A stretch of 6,107 bases of DNA from JAGQSZ01 sp049672765 (GCA_049672765.1 JBATWQ010000037.1:1-6107); one strand, 5' to 3'; counted from the stretch's first letter, positions 1-5,818 are shown. Numbers and translations are program-made. The notes: generated by a model not told the origin, from the sequence alone.

Positions 1-678
1 GTGGCCACCGACCTCGAGACTCGCCTCGCCCAAGCCGAGAGCGACATGGATCCCTACACGTTTCGACTTCGACAGATTACCGCCGCTCTCGTTGCGGCAA
101 CCTGCGGATTGGCCGTGCTGGTCGCCATGCACCCCGGCCCCGCCCTATCACTAATGGCCGTTATCGGTGCTCCGGTGTTGGCGGTTCTCCTACTTGAACA
201 GTCGTTGAGCAGCCGCATCGCCTCGCGCCAGGAGCGTCTTCAGGCCGAGTTGCCGGTCATAACAGAGCAACTGGGAATGCTGCTCTCGGCAGGCTTTTCG
301 CTCACCGCAGCCATCTCTCGACTTGCCGAACGTGGTTCCGGTGTGGCCGCAGCGGATCTTCACCGCGTGACCCTGGAGATTCGTCAGGGAGTCCCAGAGT
401 CGGAAGCCTTCGACCACTGGTCGGCCCTGAGCGGTTTGGAATCGGTGAGACGGTTGGTGCGCGTGCTCAGCCTTCACTCAGAGGCGGGCGACCTGGGTTC
501 ATTGATCTCGGAAGAAGCAAGGTCGGTCCGCGCTGCAGCCCATCGCGACCTCGTTGCCGCCATCGAGCGCCGTTCCCAACTTGTTTGGATCCCCGTCACC
601 GTCGCAACCCTCGTGCCGGGTCTGATCTTTCTCGCCGTTCCGTTCTACTCGGCAATGGCACAGGTCACGGGCGGATGA
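1..678 (+). CDS. tadC: TadC-like Tad pilus inner-membrane platform protein (T2SSF domain), probably 5'-truncated
   Basis: This is probably the TadC platform protein, which with TadB forms the inner-membrane base on which the TadA/CpaF ATPase drives Flp pilus assembly. In the visible 225 residues, two hydrophobic segments (about 25-43 and 47-66) precede a cytoplasmic type II secretion F-type domain (about 80-190). That domain shows the usual ELPVITEQLGMLLSAG helix and an EAGDLG element at 161-166. A last membrane helix lies at about 194-214, and the protein ends just after it, as TadC proteins do. The window opens on a GTG in frame. TadC proteins are usually nearer 280-300 residues, and the TRLAQAE...DPYTFRLRQ region normally follows an earlier helix, so the true start probably lies upstream. 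The small pilin-like gene follows about 61 bases later. TadB is the alternative identity, but the order directly before flp/tadE-like genes favours TadC. Confidence 0.85.
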   Translation: MATDLETRLAQAESDMDPYTFRLRQITAALVAATCGLAVLVAMHPGPALSLMAVIGAPVLAVLLLEQSLSSRIASRQERLQAELPVITEQLGMLLSAGFSLTAAISRLAERGSGVAAADLHRVTLEIRQGVPESEAFDHWSALSGLESVRRLVRVLSLHSEAGDLGSLISEEARSVRAAAHRDLVAAIERRSQLVWIPVTVATLVPGLIFLAVPFYSAMAQVTGG

Positions 679-739
679 CGACCGCCACGCCCGCGTCGAA
701 TTCAACGAGCTCAAGTGAATCCAACAACGAGGAGAAGAC

Positions 740-994
740 ATGGAAGCTGCAACTACCGGCCGGGACCAGGAAAGCGGCACGGACATCATCGGGCCTGCCG
801 ATTCGCGAGTGGGACGGCCCCGTCGGCGCAGCTCGGGCGGGCCACGTTCCGAGCGTGGCGAGGGCGTCGTTTCCACAGCAATCGTGGTGCTCATAATCGC
901 GTTTCTGGGCATCGGGCTGTGGACCGGCTTCGACGGCATGATGAACAGCGCAACCGAAAAGACCCGGACCCAGGTGGAGCAGATCGGCGAGTGA
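740..994 (+). CDS. Flp-like small pilin candidate (84 aa)
   Basis: This is a short, single-helix secreted or membrane protein, and the best candidate in the window for the Flp pilin. A 40-residue polar, Arg-rich N-terminus (RPRRR at 26-30) ends in ERG at 38-40. A hydrophobic segment (about 43-60) and a charged 24-residue tail ending QVEQIGE follow. That layout matches prepilins processed by a TadV/CpaA peptidase after the Gly. However, the leader is longer than in classical Flp, and the Glu-Tyr pair at +5/+6 is missing (Ser45 and Thr46 if cut after Gly40). The ATG is supported by a GAGGAG ribosome site at 729-734; an in-frame TGA at 716-718 rules out a much earlier start. Its TGA overlaps the GTG of the next gene (GTGA, 991-994). 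The assignment as pilin rests on size, layout and position after tadC; a TadE-type minor pilin is the alternative. Confidence 0.75.
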   Translation: MEAATTGRDQESGTDIIGPADSRVGRPRRRSSGGPRSERGEGVVSTAIVVLIIAFLGIGLWTGFDGMMNSATEKTRTQVEQIGE

Positions 995-1434
995 ACTCAG
1001 CAGCGATCGGGCTCCTGAAGATTCGACGAGTGGACCGACGCTGTGAACGCGGCAGCGGACTCCTCGGATCAGCCATCGGCGTTGCGGTGGTAATAGGCCT
1101 GCTCGGCTTCGCCGTGAATGTCACCCTGGGCCTGTGGGCGAGGTCGACCGTCGATGCGGTTGCCTACGATGCCGCCCGAAGACTCGCCACCACGGATATC
1201 ACCAGCCACGCCGGGGCATCGGCGACCGAAGCAGCCGTCATTGCGGACGCAAGGGCAATGCTCGGTGACTACGGGTCGACGGTAGAAATGGAATTCCTCC
1301 AACAAGGAGACCCCGAACTGGTGGTTCTGCGCCTGAGGGCACCCGGAGTCTCGCTGCTTCCCAGACTCATTGGCGGAGGCCCGGTCGTTGGTGCGATCGA
1401 ACGCGAGATCGTCGTCCGGCGGGAGGACAGATGA
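991..1434 (+). CDS. TadE-like minor pilin / pilus assembly protein (147 aa)
   Basis: This is a TadE-like pseudopilin candidate, thought to take part in pilus assembly at the membrane. A basic N-terminus ends in CERG (18-21). A hydrophobic helix (about 24-49) follows, and then WARSTVDAVAYDAARRLA, the amphipathic continuation typical of TadE (compare the usual Q-A-A-R-x-G-A-R pattern). The remaining extracytoplasmic part is a small predicted beta domain, with LVVLRLRAPG at about 110-119. The GTG start at 991 overlaps the preceding TGA by four bases, with GGAG at 976-979 behind it; a second in-frame GTG at 1030 is an alternative. The longer reading frame back to 715 is not used because it would run through the whole Flp-like gene and is Arg-rich junk. 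The +5 Glu of TadE prepilins is replaced by Gly26. Confidence 0.8.
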   Translation: MNSAAIGLLKIRRVDRRCERGSGLLGSAIGVAVVIGLLGFAVNVTLGLWARSTVDAVAYDAARRLATTDITSHAGASATEAAVIADARAMLGDYGSTVEMEFLQQGDPELVVLRLRAPGVSLLPRLIGGGPVVGAIEREIVVRREDR

Positions 1435-1979
1435 GTCGCAATTCCCGTCCTCTGGAACGGAATGGCGGGCACGGGAGATTGCAAAGGCAACGGTTGGTCT
1501 TGAGACCCAACAGACCTCGGAGGGGCGAAAGGGGCGTGATTGCCGGAGGTGAGGGACTGATGTTCGGTGTGCTGATTTTGCTCGCCGGAAGCCTCGCTCT
1601 GATCAATATCTGGGCGATCGTTGACACCCGTGCAGCCCTGGACGCCGCAAGTCGGGAATACCTGCGGACCTACACCGAACAGTCTTCCGCAGGAGACGCA
1701 CTGCTGCTCGGGGACGCCAGCGCACGGCGCGTGCTGCACTCGCGTGGAACGCGCACAAAGGACCTCTCGATCACCGTCGAACAACCAGCGGGGTTTGGTC
1801 CATGCTCAGCGGTGGCAGTCCGGATCTCGGCGACCGTCCACTGGTTCAGGGTGCCATTCCTCGACGGGTTCGGCGACGCCGTCGTAACCGTGGAGAACCG
1901 GGAACTCGTCGATGCACACCGGGAGGTGATCGTCGATGACTCCTATGACCGAACGGCAACTGCCTGCTACGAGGACTGA
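1431..1979 (+). CDS. Second TadE-like pilus assembly protein (182 aa)
   Basis: This is a second pseudopilin-like protein directly downstream of the first. An Arg-rich N-terminus (RPNRPRRGERG, ending at residue 35) leads into a hydrophobic helix at about 43-63, then TRAALDAASREYLRTYTE, the TadE-like helix after the membrane. The C-terminal region alternates beta-strand-like segments (LSITVEQ, VAVRISATVHW, AVVTVENREL). Its only two cysteines, Cys125 and Cys179, both fall on the extracytoplasmic side and could form a disulfide. An acidic Glu41 sits at +6 if processing follows Gly35, so the classical +5 Glu is displaced rather than exactly conserved. The ATG overlaps the previous TGA (ATGA, 1431-1434), and a strong GGGAGGA ribosome site lies at 1421-1427. 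The following gene begins 44 bases before this one ends. The TadE family call is by layout and neighbourhood; sequence similarity is weak by eye. Confidence 0.75.
   Translation: MSRNSRPLERNGGHGRLQRQRLVLRPNRPRRGERGVIAGGEGLMFGVLILLAGSLALINIWAIVDTRAALDAASREYLRTYTEQSSAGDALLLGDASARRVLHSRGTRTKDLSITVEQPAGFGPCSAVAVRISATVHWFRVPFLDGFGDAVVTVENRELVDAHREVIVDDSYDRTATACYED
1921..1929 (+). promoter_or_regulatory. Strong ribosome binding site that fixes the next gene's start inside the preceding gene
   Basis: GGGAGGTGA lies six bases before the ATG at 1936. It supports starting the TadG-like gene there, with a 44-base overlap with the upstream gene. The later in-frame ATG at 2002 would remove the overlap but has no ribosome site in front of it. 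Confidence 0.7.
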
Positions 1980-2430
1980 ACGACACCTCCGCCGGCAGCC
2001 GATGGGCAGACCGATCGCCGAGCGCGGAACCGCGCTGATCCTGGTCCCCACGATGATGCTCGTCCTGCTTGCACTCGGCGCCATAGCCATCGACCTGAGT
2101 GTCTTGCACCTTTCGCATCGGACGGTTCATCGGGTTGTCTCGTCCGCGGCGGATGATGCTGCGGGGATGATCGACACCCGTCAGGTGCAGATCGACGGGT
2201 CCGTCCGAATCGACTCGGCGACTGCCAGACGGACCGTCGCAGCGCACCTCGAGGCAGCTTCGCTGCCGGGAACCTTGCAAGGTGCTCCCCAGGTCGAAGT
2301 CTCAGGAGATGGGCTGAGCCTGACGGTCCGGGTCAAGGTCGAAGTGCCACACATACTCCTGCGGTCCATGCCCGGAGCAAGAAGGTCTGAACTGCTGACG
2401 GTTTCGGCATCGGCAAGGATCCTCCGATGA
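1936..2430 (+). CDS. Short TadE/TadG-like pilus assembly protein (164 aa)
   Basis: This is a putative Flp pilus-assembly TadE/G-like protein. Residues 1-31 are polar and basic and end in AERG. A hydrophobic helix follows (about 33-53, TALILVPTMMLVLLALGAIA), then AIDLSVLHLSHRTVHRVVSSAADDAA, the common TadG motif of an Asp at the end of the helix followed by an Ala-rich stretch. A region rich in Asp, Val and Thr (80-110) and a beta-rich end (VEVSGDGLSLTVRVKVEV, about 120-137) resemble the short TadG-like proteins of actinobacteria. It lacks the long von Willebrand-type domain of proteobacterial TadG. The ATG at 1936 is chosen for its ribosome site, at the cost of a 44-base overlap. Its stop overlaps the next ATG (ATGA, 2427-2430). 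It probably acts in the membrane with its C-terminus outside. Confidence 0.8.
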   Translation: MTPMTERQLPATRTERHLRRQPMGRPIAERGTALILVPTMMLVLLALGAIAIDLSVLHLSHRTVHRVVSSAADDAAGMIDTRQVQIDGSVRIDSATARRTVAAHLEAASLPGTLQGAPQVEVSGDGLSLTVRVKVEVPHILLRSMPGARRSELLTVSASARILR

Positions 2431-3782
2431 CCCCCGAACTCGACGCCGGGGTTGATCCAGCAGCGGAATGCGAAATGGACGTTCGTCCGACAACTCTCGG
2501 CGGGCGTCGGGTCATCGAGAAGGAAGGTACGGCCCGGGCCCGCGGCCGGCTGCGCAGGGAAGCAGCAGCTCTTGAGCAGCTGAGTTCAAGGGGAATTATC
2601 GAGCTCATCGAAATCCGTGAGAGCGAATCGTCGACGACGCTCGTCACCGCCTACGTCGGCGCCCGCACGCTTGCCGATGCAGCGAGACTCCAGCCCGGGG
2701 AGATCCTGCGTGCGCTCCGGGAGACATGCGTGATCGTCATGGGTATCCATGAACGGGGCTGGGCCCACGGAAACATCACGGCCGAGCACGTGATACTCGG
2801 CCCCCGGGCGCGGGTTCGGCTCTGCTCCCTCGGCGACGCTGTCCCTCTCGAATCCGATCCAATCCGCTTCGCGATCCGACCCCCATCCACCGACGAATCC
2901 GGCCCGTCGGGAACATCCGACGGTGAGGTTGATCTACTCGGCTTGATTGCCCTCATCACGGGGATCAGCGAGCTTCCCATCAGCGGCGATTCACTCAGAG
3001 AGCGACGCGAGTGGCGGCGAATGCGTTCGCATTTGGCACAGGCCGCCGATCCCAGGCCTCGTCCGGCTGGTGACAGCGGTGCAGACGATCCGGGTATCTC
3101 GACTGTGGAGAAGATCAAGCGTCTGGCCCAGTGCCTCGAGTTCGATGCGAAAACACCTCGGGGCATCTCCTGGCTATGGGGCATCCGAACGCGATCCGCT
3201 CGCAAGAAGACGGACCGGCGCATGCGACCAACTCCGAAGGTTCTGAACCGCCGCTCGTCGTCGCTCCAACCCCTGCGCGTGCGAGGCCTGGTTTTCGCTG
3301 CCGGAGTGGTAGCTGCGGGCGTCGTCCTGCTCACGGGCTTGGTACCAAAAGAGTCAGGGTCTGATGCCGCTGCACAGGCATCGAATTCGCATAGGCCGAG
3401 TGAGCGGAAGCCAACGGCCGGAAAGACAACGGCCGGGAGGCCTGGTCGGGCTGCTGAAGATGGGGCCCCGCTCCCCCATGGTTCCCCTGGAAACCTCGTC
3501 GTCTCCGACGGAAGGATCTATCGGGTCGGCGTGGAGGGAGATCGGGTGGTGGTCGGAGATTGGAACTGCGATGGCGACGAAAGCGCATTGCTTCTGCGGC
3601 CGTCCTCGGGAGAGGTCTATGTCTTCCGCGAGTGGGCGAGTGAAGGTCAGCCGTCGGCCGCCGAGTTGATTTCGGTGATCGAAGGAGCAACAGAGCTATT
3701 TGGCCATTCCGGCGACTGCGGGGCTGCCACCGTCAGAACCGGCAGCGGGTCCGACCTTCCTCTAATTCCGCCAGAAGCGTGA
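2427..3782 (+). CDS. Membrane-anchored protein pseudokinase with extracytoplasmic FG-GAP/VCBS-like tail (451 aa)
   Basis: The N-terminal 180 residues follow the protein-kinase fold without its chemistry. RREAAALEQL (43-52) fits helix C with Glu45, and LVTAYVGARTLAD (72-84) fits the hinge. HGNITAEHVIL (114-124) aligns with the catalytic loop H-R-D-x-K-P-x-N, but Asp is Asn116, Lys is Thr118 and Asn is His121. SLG (134-136) stands where DFG should be. No glycine-rich loop or clear ATP lysine is seen. The structural Asp of helix F (Asp169 in VDLLGLIALITG) survives. After a basic linker comes one membrane helix (about 286-306), then a low-complexity stretch. The tail contains VVVGDWNCDGDESALLLRPS (374-393), an FG-GAP/VCBS-like, possibly calcium-binding, loop. 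Cys381 and Cys431 could pair outside the cell. The ATG overlaps the previous stop, with AAGGA at 2415-2419. I infer a scaffold or signalling role at the pilus base; no activity is shown. Confidence 0.75.
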   Translation: MTPELDAGVDPAAECEMDVRPTTLGGRRVIEKEGTARARGRLRREAAALEQLSSRGIIELIEIRESESSTTLVTAYVGARTLADAARLQPGEILRALRETCVIVMGIHERGWAHGNITAEHVILGPRARVRLCSLGDAVPLESDPIRFAIRPPSTDESGPSGTSDGEVDLLGLIALITGISELPISGDSLRERREWRRMRSHLAQAADPRPRPAGDSGADDPGISTVEKIKRLAQCLEFDAKTPRGISWLWGIRTRSARKKTDRRMRPTPKVLNRRSSSLQPLRVRGLVFAAGVVAAGVVLLTGLVPKESGSDAAAQASNSHRPSERKPTAGKTTAGRPGRAAEDGAPLPHGSPGNLVVSDGRIYRVGVEGDRVVVGDWNCDGDESALLLRPSSGEVYVFREWASEGQPSAAELISVIEGATELFGHSGDCGAATVRTGSGSDLPLIPPEA

Positions 3783-3804
3783 TCTCAAGGTTAGGAACCG
3801 CCCA

Positions 3805-5037
3805 ATGACGACGATCTCCGGCAAGTTGATTTTCTGCCTCTGGACGGCCTTCTTGGTCGTCACGATCTTGGCGATGGCATCGCTCGGTGACCAGGAAACG
3901 GTCCGCACCGTTCTCACTCCGCCAGGCGGCCTGGCCGATATGGCGCACGCACTCAGATCACTCGAGGTTCTCTCCGAGCTCGCCCGATTGGCGACAATCG
4001 CCCTCGCCTCGTGGCTCCTAATCGCGACTTCGGCGTGCTTTATTCTGGGGCGCTTTTCGGTCGGAAATGGTCGCCGCCGGTCCAGCCGCAAGGACCTCCC
4101 CACAGCGGCCAGCGATCGCGACAAAGAACGGCCAGGTCGTCCAGCCCGTGTGTTACTGGCCCTGCGGCGGAGTAGTCCGCGATTCGTCGTGGCACTCGCC
4201 GCCAGCTCCGTTGTCTCCGCCGGAGTCGCCTCGGCATCACCCATCAGGTCGGATCCGCACGGATCTTCGGACCGAAGCTCCTCGGAGCCACCGACGATGG
4301 AGTTGGTAACACCCGCTCCCGGGGTTCAGACCTACATGCCGTGGGGCCCGACAACTGCCAGTACCCCCGGCACGACCACTTCCGCAGTTCCCGGGTCGAC
4401 CTCCTCCCCATCCGACTCCTCCGGAGCCCATTCGGATGGGCCGACCACGTCTCCGACGTCACCAACTACAGCGCAGCCAAGCGCCAATAATCCCGGTCCC
4501 GCCATTGACTCGTTGACTCCAGCCACCCCAGAGACCTCTACACCAACCATGGAGGTCCTCGACCCGACCGAACCTGCACCAAAGCACCGTCGGACAGACA
4601 CGGATCGGACAGACGCCGACCCGACCAACACGGCGATCGACGACGGACCGGCGGATCAGGAACGGTCGATCAAGCCAACAAGAACCGCGGCGACTTCATC
4701 ACCTTGGCTGTCGTCACCGGGATGGCTTGCAGGTGCATCAGATCTATCAACTCCGACTAATGAATCACGTCAGTCGGGGGCCCCGGGGGCCGCTCACACC
4801 CCAGCTGAGACGGCACCCCGGGGTCCAGCCAGAGCAGCCACCCATGTGGTCGCATCTGGGGACCACCTGTGGTCGATTGCCGAGAACACACTCCGCCAAC
4901 GGCTCGGATCAGACGTAGACACAAAGCAGATCGCCTCATACTGGCAAGACCTGATCAAGGCGAACCTCGATCGGCTCGCCGACCCTGGTAATCCTGACTT
5001 CATCCTTCCCGGTCAGCAGCTGGAACTCCCGGCCTGA
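3805..5037 (+). CDS. Multi-helix membrane protein with Pro/Ser/Thr-rich linker and C-terminal LysM domain (410 aa)
   Basis: Hydrophobic helices lie at about 8-27, 61-82 and 127-145, the last after an Arg/Lys-rich cytoplasmic stretch (83-126). If the N-terminus is inside, the rest is outside. A linker of about 200 residues (146-345) is rich in Pro, Ser, Thr and Asp. It ends in a LysM domain (about 346-409): HVVASGDHLWSIAENTL, then a Trp-containing middle (ASYWQDLIKAN) and the closing FILPGQQLELP. LysM binds peptidoglycan N-acetylglucosamine, so the protein could tie the membrane to the wall. The ATG follows AGGA (3793-3796) by eight bases and lies 22 bases after the pseudokinase gene, so it is likely the last gene of the operon. 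Similar LysM endings occur in actinobacterial membrane proteins that carry a SARP/BTAD domain, but no such domain is present here. The function is unknown; pilus anchoring is inferred from position. Confidence 0.8.
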   Translation: MTTISGKLIFCLWTAFLVVTILAMASLGDQETVRTVLTPPGGLADMAHALRSLEVLSELARLATIALASWLLIATSACFILGRFSVGNGRRRSSRKDLPTAASDRDKERPGRPARVLLALRRSSPRFVVALAASSVVSAGVASASPIRSDPHGSSDRSSSEPPTMELVTPAPGVQTYMPWGPTTASTPGTTTSAVPGSTSSPSDSSGAHSDGPTTSPTSPTTAQPSANNPGPAIDSLTPATPETSTPTMEVLDPTEPAPKHRRTDTDRTDADPTNTAIDDGPADQERSIKPTRTAATSSPWLSSPGWLAGASDLSTPTNESRQSGAPGAAHTPAETAPRGPARAATHVVASGDHLWSIAENTLRQRLGSDVDTKQIASYWQDLIKANLDRLADPGNPDFILPGQQLELPA

Positions 5038-5067
5038 AAGGCAACGACCGCTGCCATTTCTGCTGTC

Positions 5068-5087
5068 AAAAAGTTCCGCCTTCGGAA
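5068..5087 (-). terminator. Candidate intrinsic terminator for the bldD homologue
   Basis: Read on the minus strand, TTCCG (5087-5083), a four-base AAGG loop and CGGAA (5078-5074) form a five-pair stem. It is followed by one base and then five T's (5072-5068). It lies about 80 bases past the minus-strand regulator's stop. On the plus strand the same hairpin has no T-tract, so it would not be a clear terminator for the pilus operon. The stem is short, hence the modest confidence. Confidence 0.4.
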
Positions 5088-5118
5088 AGCGTTACCTGTC
5101 AGAAAGCGTTACCTGTCA
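5085..5118. repeat. Perfect 17-bp tandem duplication
   Basis: GAAAGCGTTACCTGTCA occurs at 5085-5101 and again, with no spacer, at 5102-5118. The six-base core CTGTCA also occurs at 5063-5068. The unit lies in the intergenic region between the convergent LysM and bldD genes, and its left edge overlaps the terminator-like hairpin. The identity of the two copies is certain from the sequence. The role is unknown: a protein-binding repeat, a relic of an insertion-sequence end, or a replication-slippage duplication are all possible. Confidence 0.85.
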
Positions 5119-5164
5119 GTCGGCACCGGGACCCTCATCTGGATCCAGGAGGACGACGTCAGTC

Positions 5165-5698
5165 TCAGATTGTCGTGGTGGCCGGGTTCGGAACTGCGTC
5201 CAGACGCAGACCCAACTCGCCGAGGCGGCCGTCGGCCACCTCTTCGTTCACACCGAGGATGCAGGCGATCGCCCGCATGTCGTCACGACGAATCGTTAGA
5301 ACTCGACCGTTGAAGTCCTGGCGCTGGACCTGGATCATCCGGACATATCTGGACAGCATCTGCGACTCCGCGTCGTTCAACTGCTCAAGGCGTGTCAGGT
5401 CGATGCGTGTTCCGCCATCGGCGACATCACGTCGGACGGATGGATCCTCTTCGCTGCCGTTGTCGGATCCTGGAAGCAGCTGGTCGACGGGCACCCGGTA
5501 GAACTTCGCCAGCCGTGCCAACCGTGGCACCGATATAGCCCGCTCACCACGCTCATAAGCGCCCAGGACACTCGCCTTGAACTCTTGATCGGAGATCGCC
5601 TCGACCTCTTGGAGCGACAGTCGCTTCTGACGGCGGATGTGTCGAAGACGGTCCCCTACTGCACGTCCATAAGTACTGTCAGTGACATCCGCGTCCAT
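5165..5698 (-). CDS. bldD: BldD-family transcriptional regulator with c-di-GMP binding signature
   Basis: BldD is a dimeric actinobacterial regulator whose DNA binding, in Streptomyces, is controlled by cyclic di-GMP. From the ATG at 5698 the protein has 177 residues. An N-terminal XRE-type helix-turn-helix (about 9-76) contains STYGRAVGDRLRHIRRQKRLSLQEVE, then YERGERAISVPRLARLAKFYRVPVDQLLP. A 20-residue polar linker leads to the C-terminal domain, with RIDLTRLEQL and RYVRMIQVQRQDFNGRVLTI. There RQD, eight residues, then RRDD exactly fits the RXD-X8-RXXD c-di-GMP motif of BldD. A GTG at 5704 has a better spaced GGGAG site (5714-5718) and is an equally good start; frames back to a GTG at 5773 add unconserved residues. 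The gene converges on the pilus operon. The DNA targets cannot be told from the window. Confidence 0.85.
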   Translation of the reverse strand: MDADVTDSTYGRAVGDRLRHIRRQKRLSLQEVEAISDQEFKASVLGAYERGERAISVPRLARLAKFYRVPVDQLLPGSDNGSEEDPSVRRDVADGGTRIDLTRLEQLNDAESQMLSRYVRMIQVQRQDFNGRVLTIRRDDMRAIACILGVNEEVADGRLGELGLRLDAVPNPATTTI

Positions 5699-5732
5699 TC
5701 CCACCGGTCTCATCTCCCTGCTTCCGCCGTCC

Positions 5733-5747
5733 CTCACGCTGCGTGAG
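5733..5747. promoter_or_regulatory. 15-bp perfect palindrome upstream of bldD
   Basis: CTCACGC, a single T, and GCGTGAG form seven-base inverted arms 35-49 bases before the ATG at 5698. The arms contain TCAC and GTGA, the cores of BldD half-sites (AGTGA...TCACC in Streptomyces), but in the opposite order. A further TCACT lies at 5770-5774. It could be an operator for autoregulation, which is known for Streptomyces BldD, or a 5' leader structure. No convincing -10/-35 pair could be assigned. Confidence 0.4.
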
Positions 5748-5798
5748 CTTAGCGGCTGCACGATCCATGTCACTCTGAGTCATATTGATGGCCCAGGC

Positions 5799-5818
5799 GA
5801 TGGGAAAATGTGCCCATC
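5799..5818. other. Hairpin between rsmE and bldD
   Basis: GATGGG (5799-5804) and CCCATC (5813-5818) form a perfect six-base inverted repeat around an eight-base loop, about 20 bases past the rsmE stop. The loop is T-rich on the rsmE strand, but no T-tract follows the stem, so it is not a textbook intrinsic terminator. It could mark the rsmE transcript end or be an operator in the bldD promoter region. Confidence 0.35.

Noticed and set aside
675..896. Plus-strand open frame whose ATG overlaps the tadC stop (ATGA), 73 codons
   Set aside because: The overlap looks attractive, but the product has no hydrophobic segment or recognisable motif and runs out of frame through the well supported Flp-like gene, which has its own GAGGAG site.
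715..990. Upstream extension of the first TadE-like gene
   Set aside because: It would cover the whole Flp-like gene in another frame and add an Arg/His-rich sequence typical of shadow translation in G+C-rich DNA. The GTG at 991 fits the coupled-start pattern.
2651..3334. Long minus-strand open frame (227 codons) opposite the pseudokinase gene
   Set aside because: Its composition is Arg/Ser/Pro-rich with no motif, and it lies opposite a gene with clear domain structure. It is an antisense shadow from high G+C.
4332..4631. Minus-strand frame rich in Val, Gly and Glu opposite the LysM protein linker
   Set aside because: It is the reverse reading of a Pro/Thr/Ser-rich linker; the low complexity gives an open frame with no start signal or motif.
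4776..4791. GC-only palindromic run as a structural element
   Set aside because: It lies inside the LysM gene and simply encodes Gly/Ala/Pro codons of the linker; nothing else supports a function.
5085..5118. CRISPR-like repeat
   Set aside because: Only two copies, no spacer between them and no cas gene nearby.
5139..5148. CTGGATCCAG palindrome flanked by CCTC/GAGG as a terminator for the pilus operon
   Set aside because: The stem is interrupted by two unpaired bases and there is no T-tract on either side; a 10-bp palindrome alone is weak evidence.
5147..5501. AGGAGG at 5147-5152 followed by a plus-strand open frame from 5175
   Set aside because: The ribosome-site match is too far (22 bases) from the GTG, and the product is an Arg/Ser-rich shadow of the bldD homologue.
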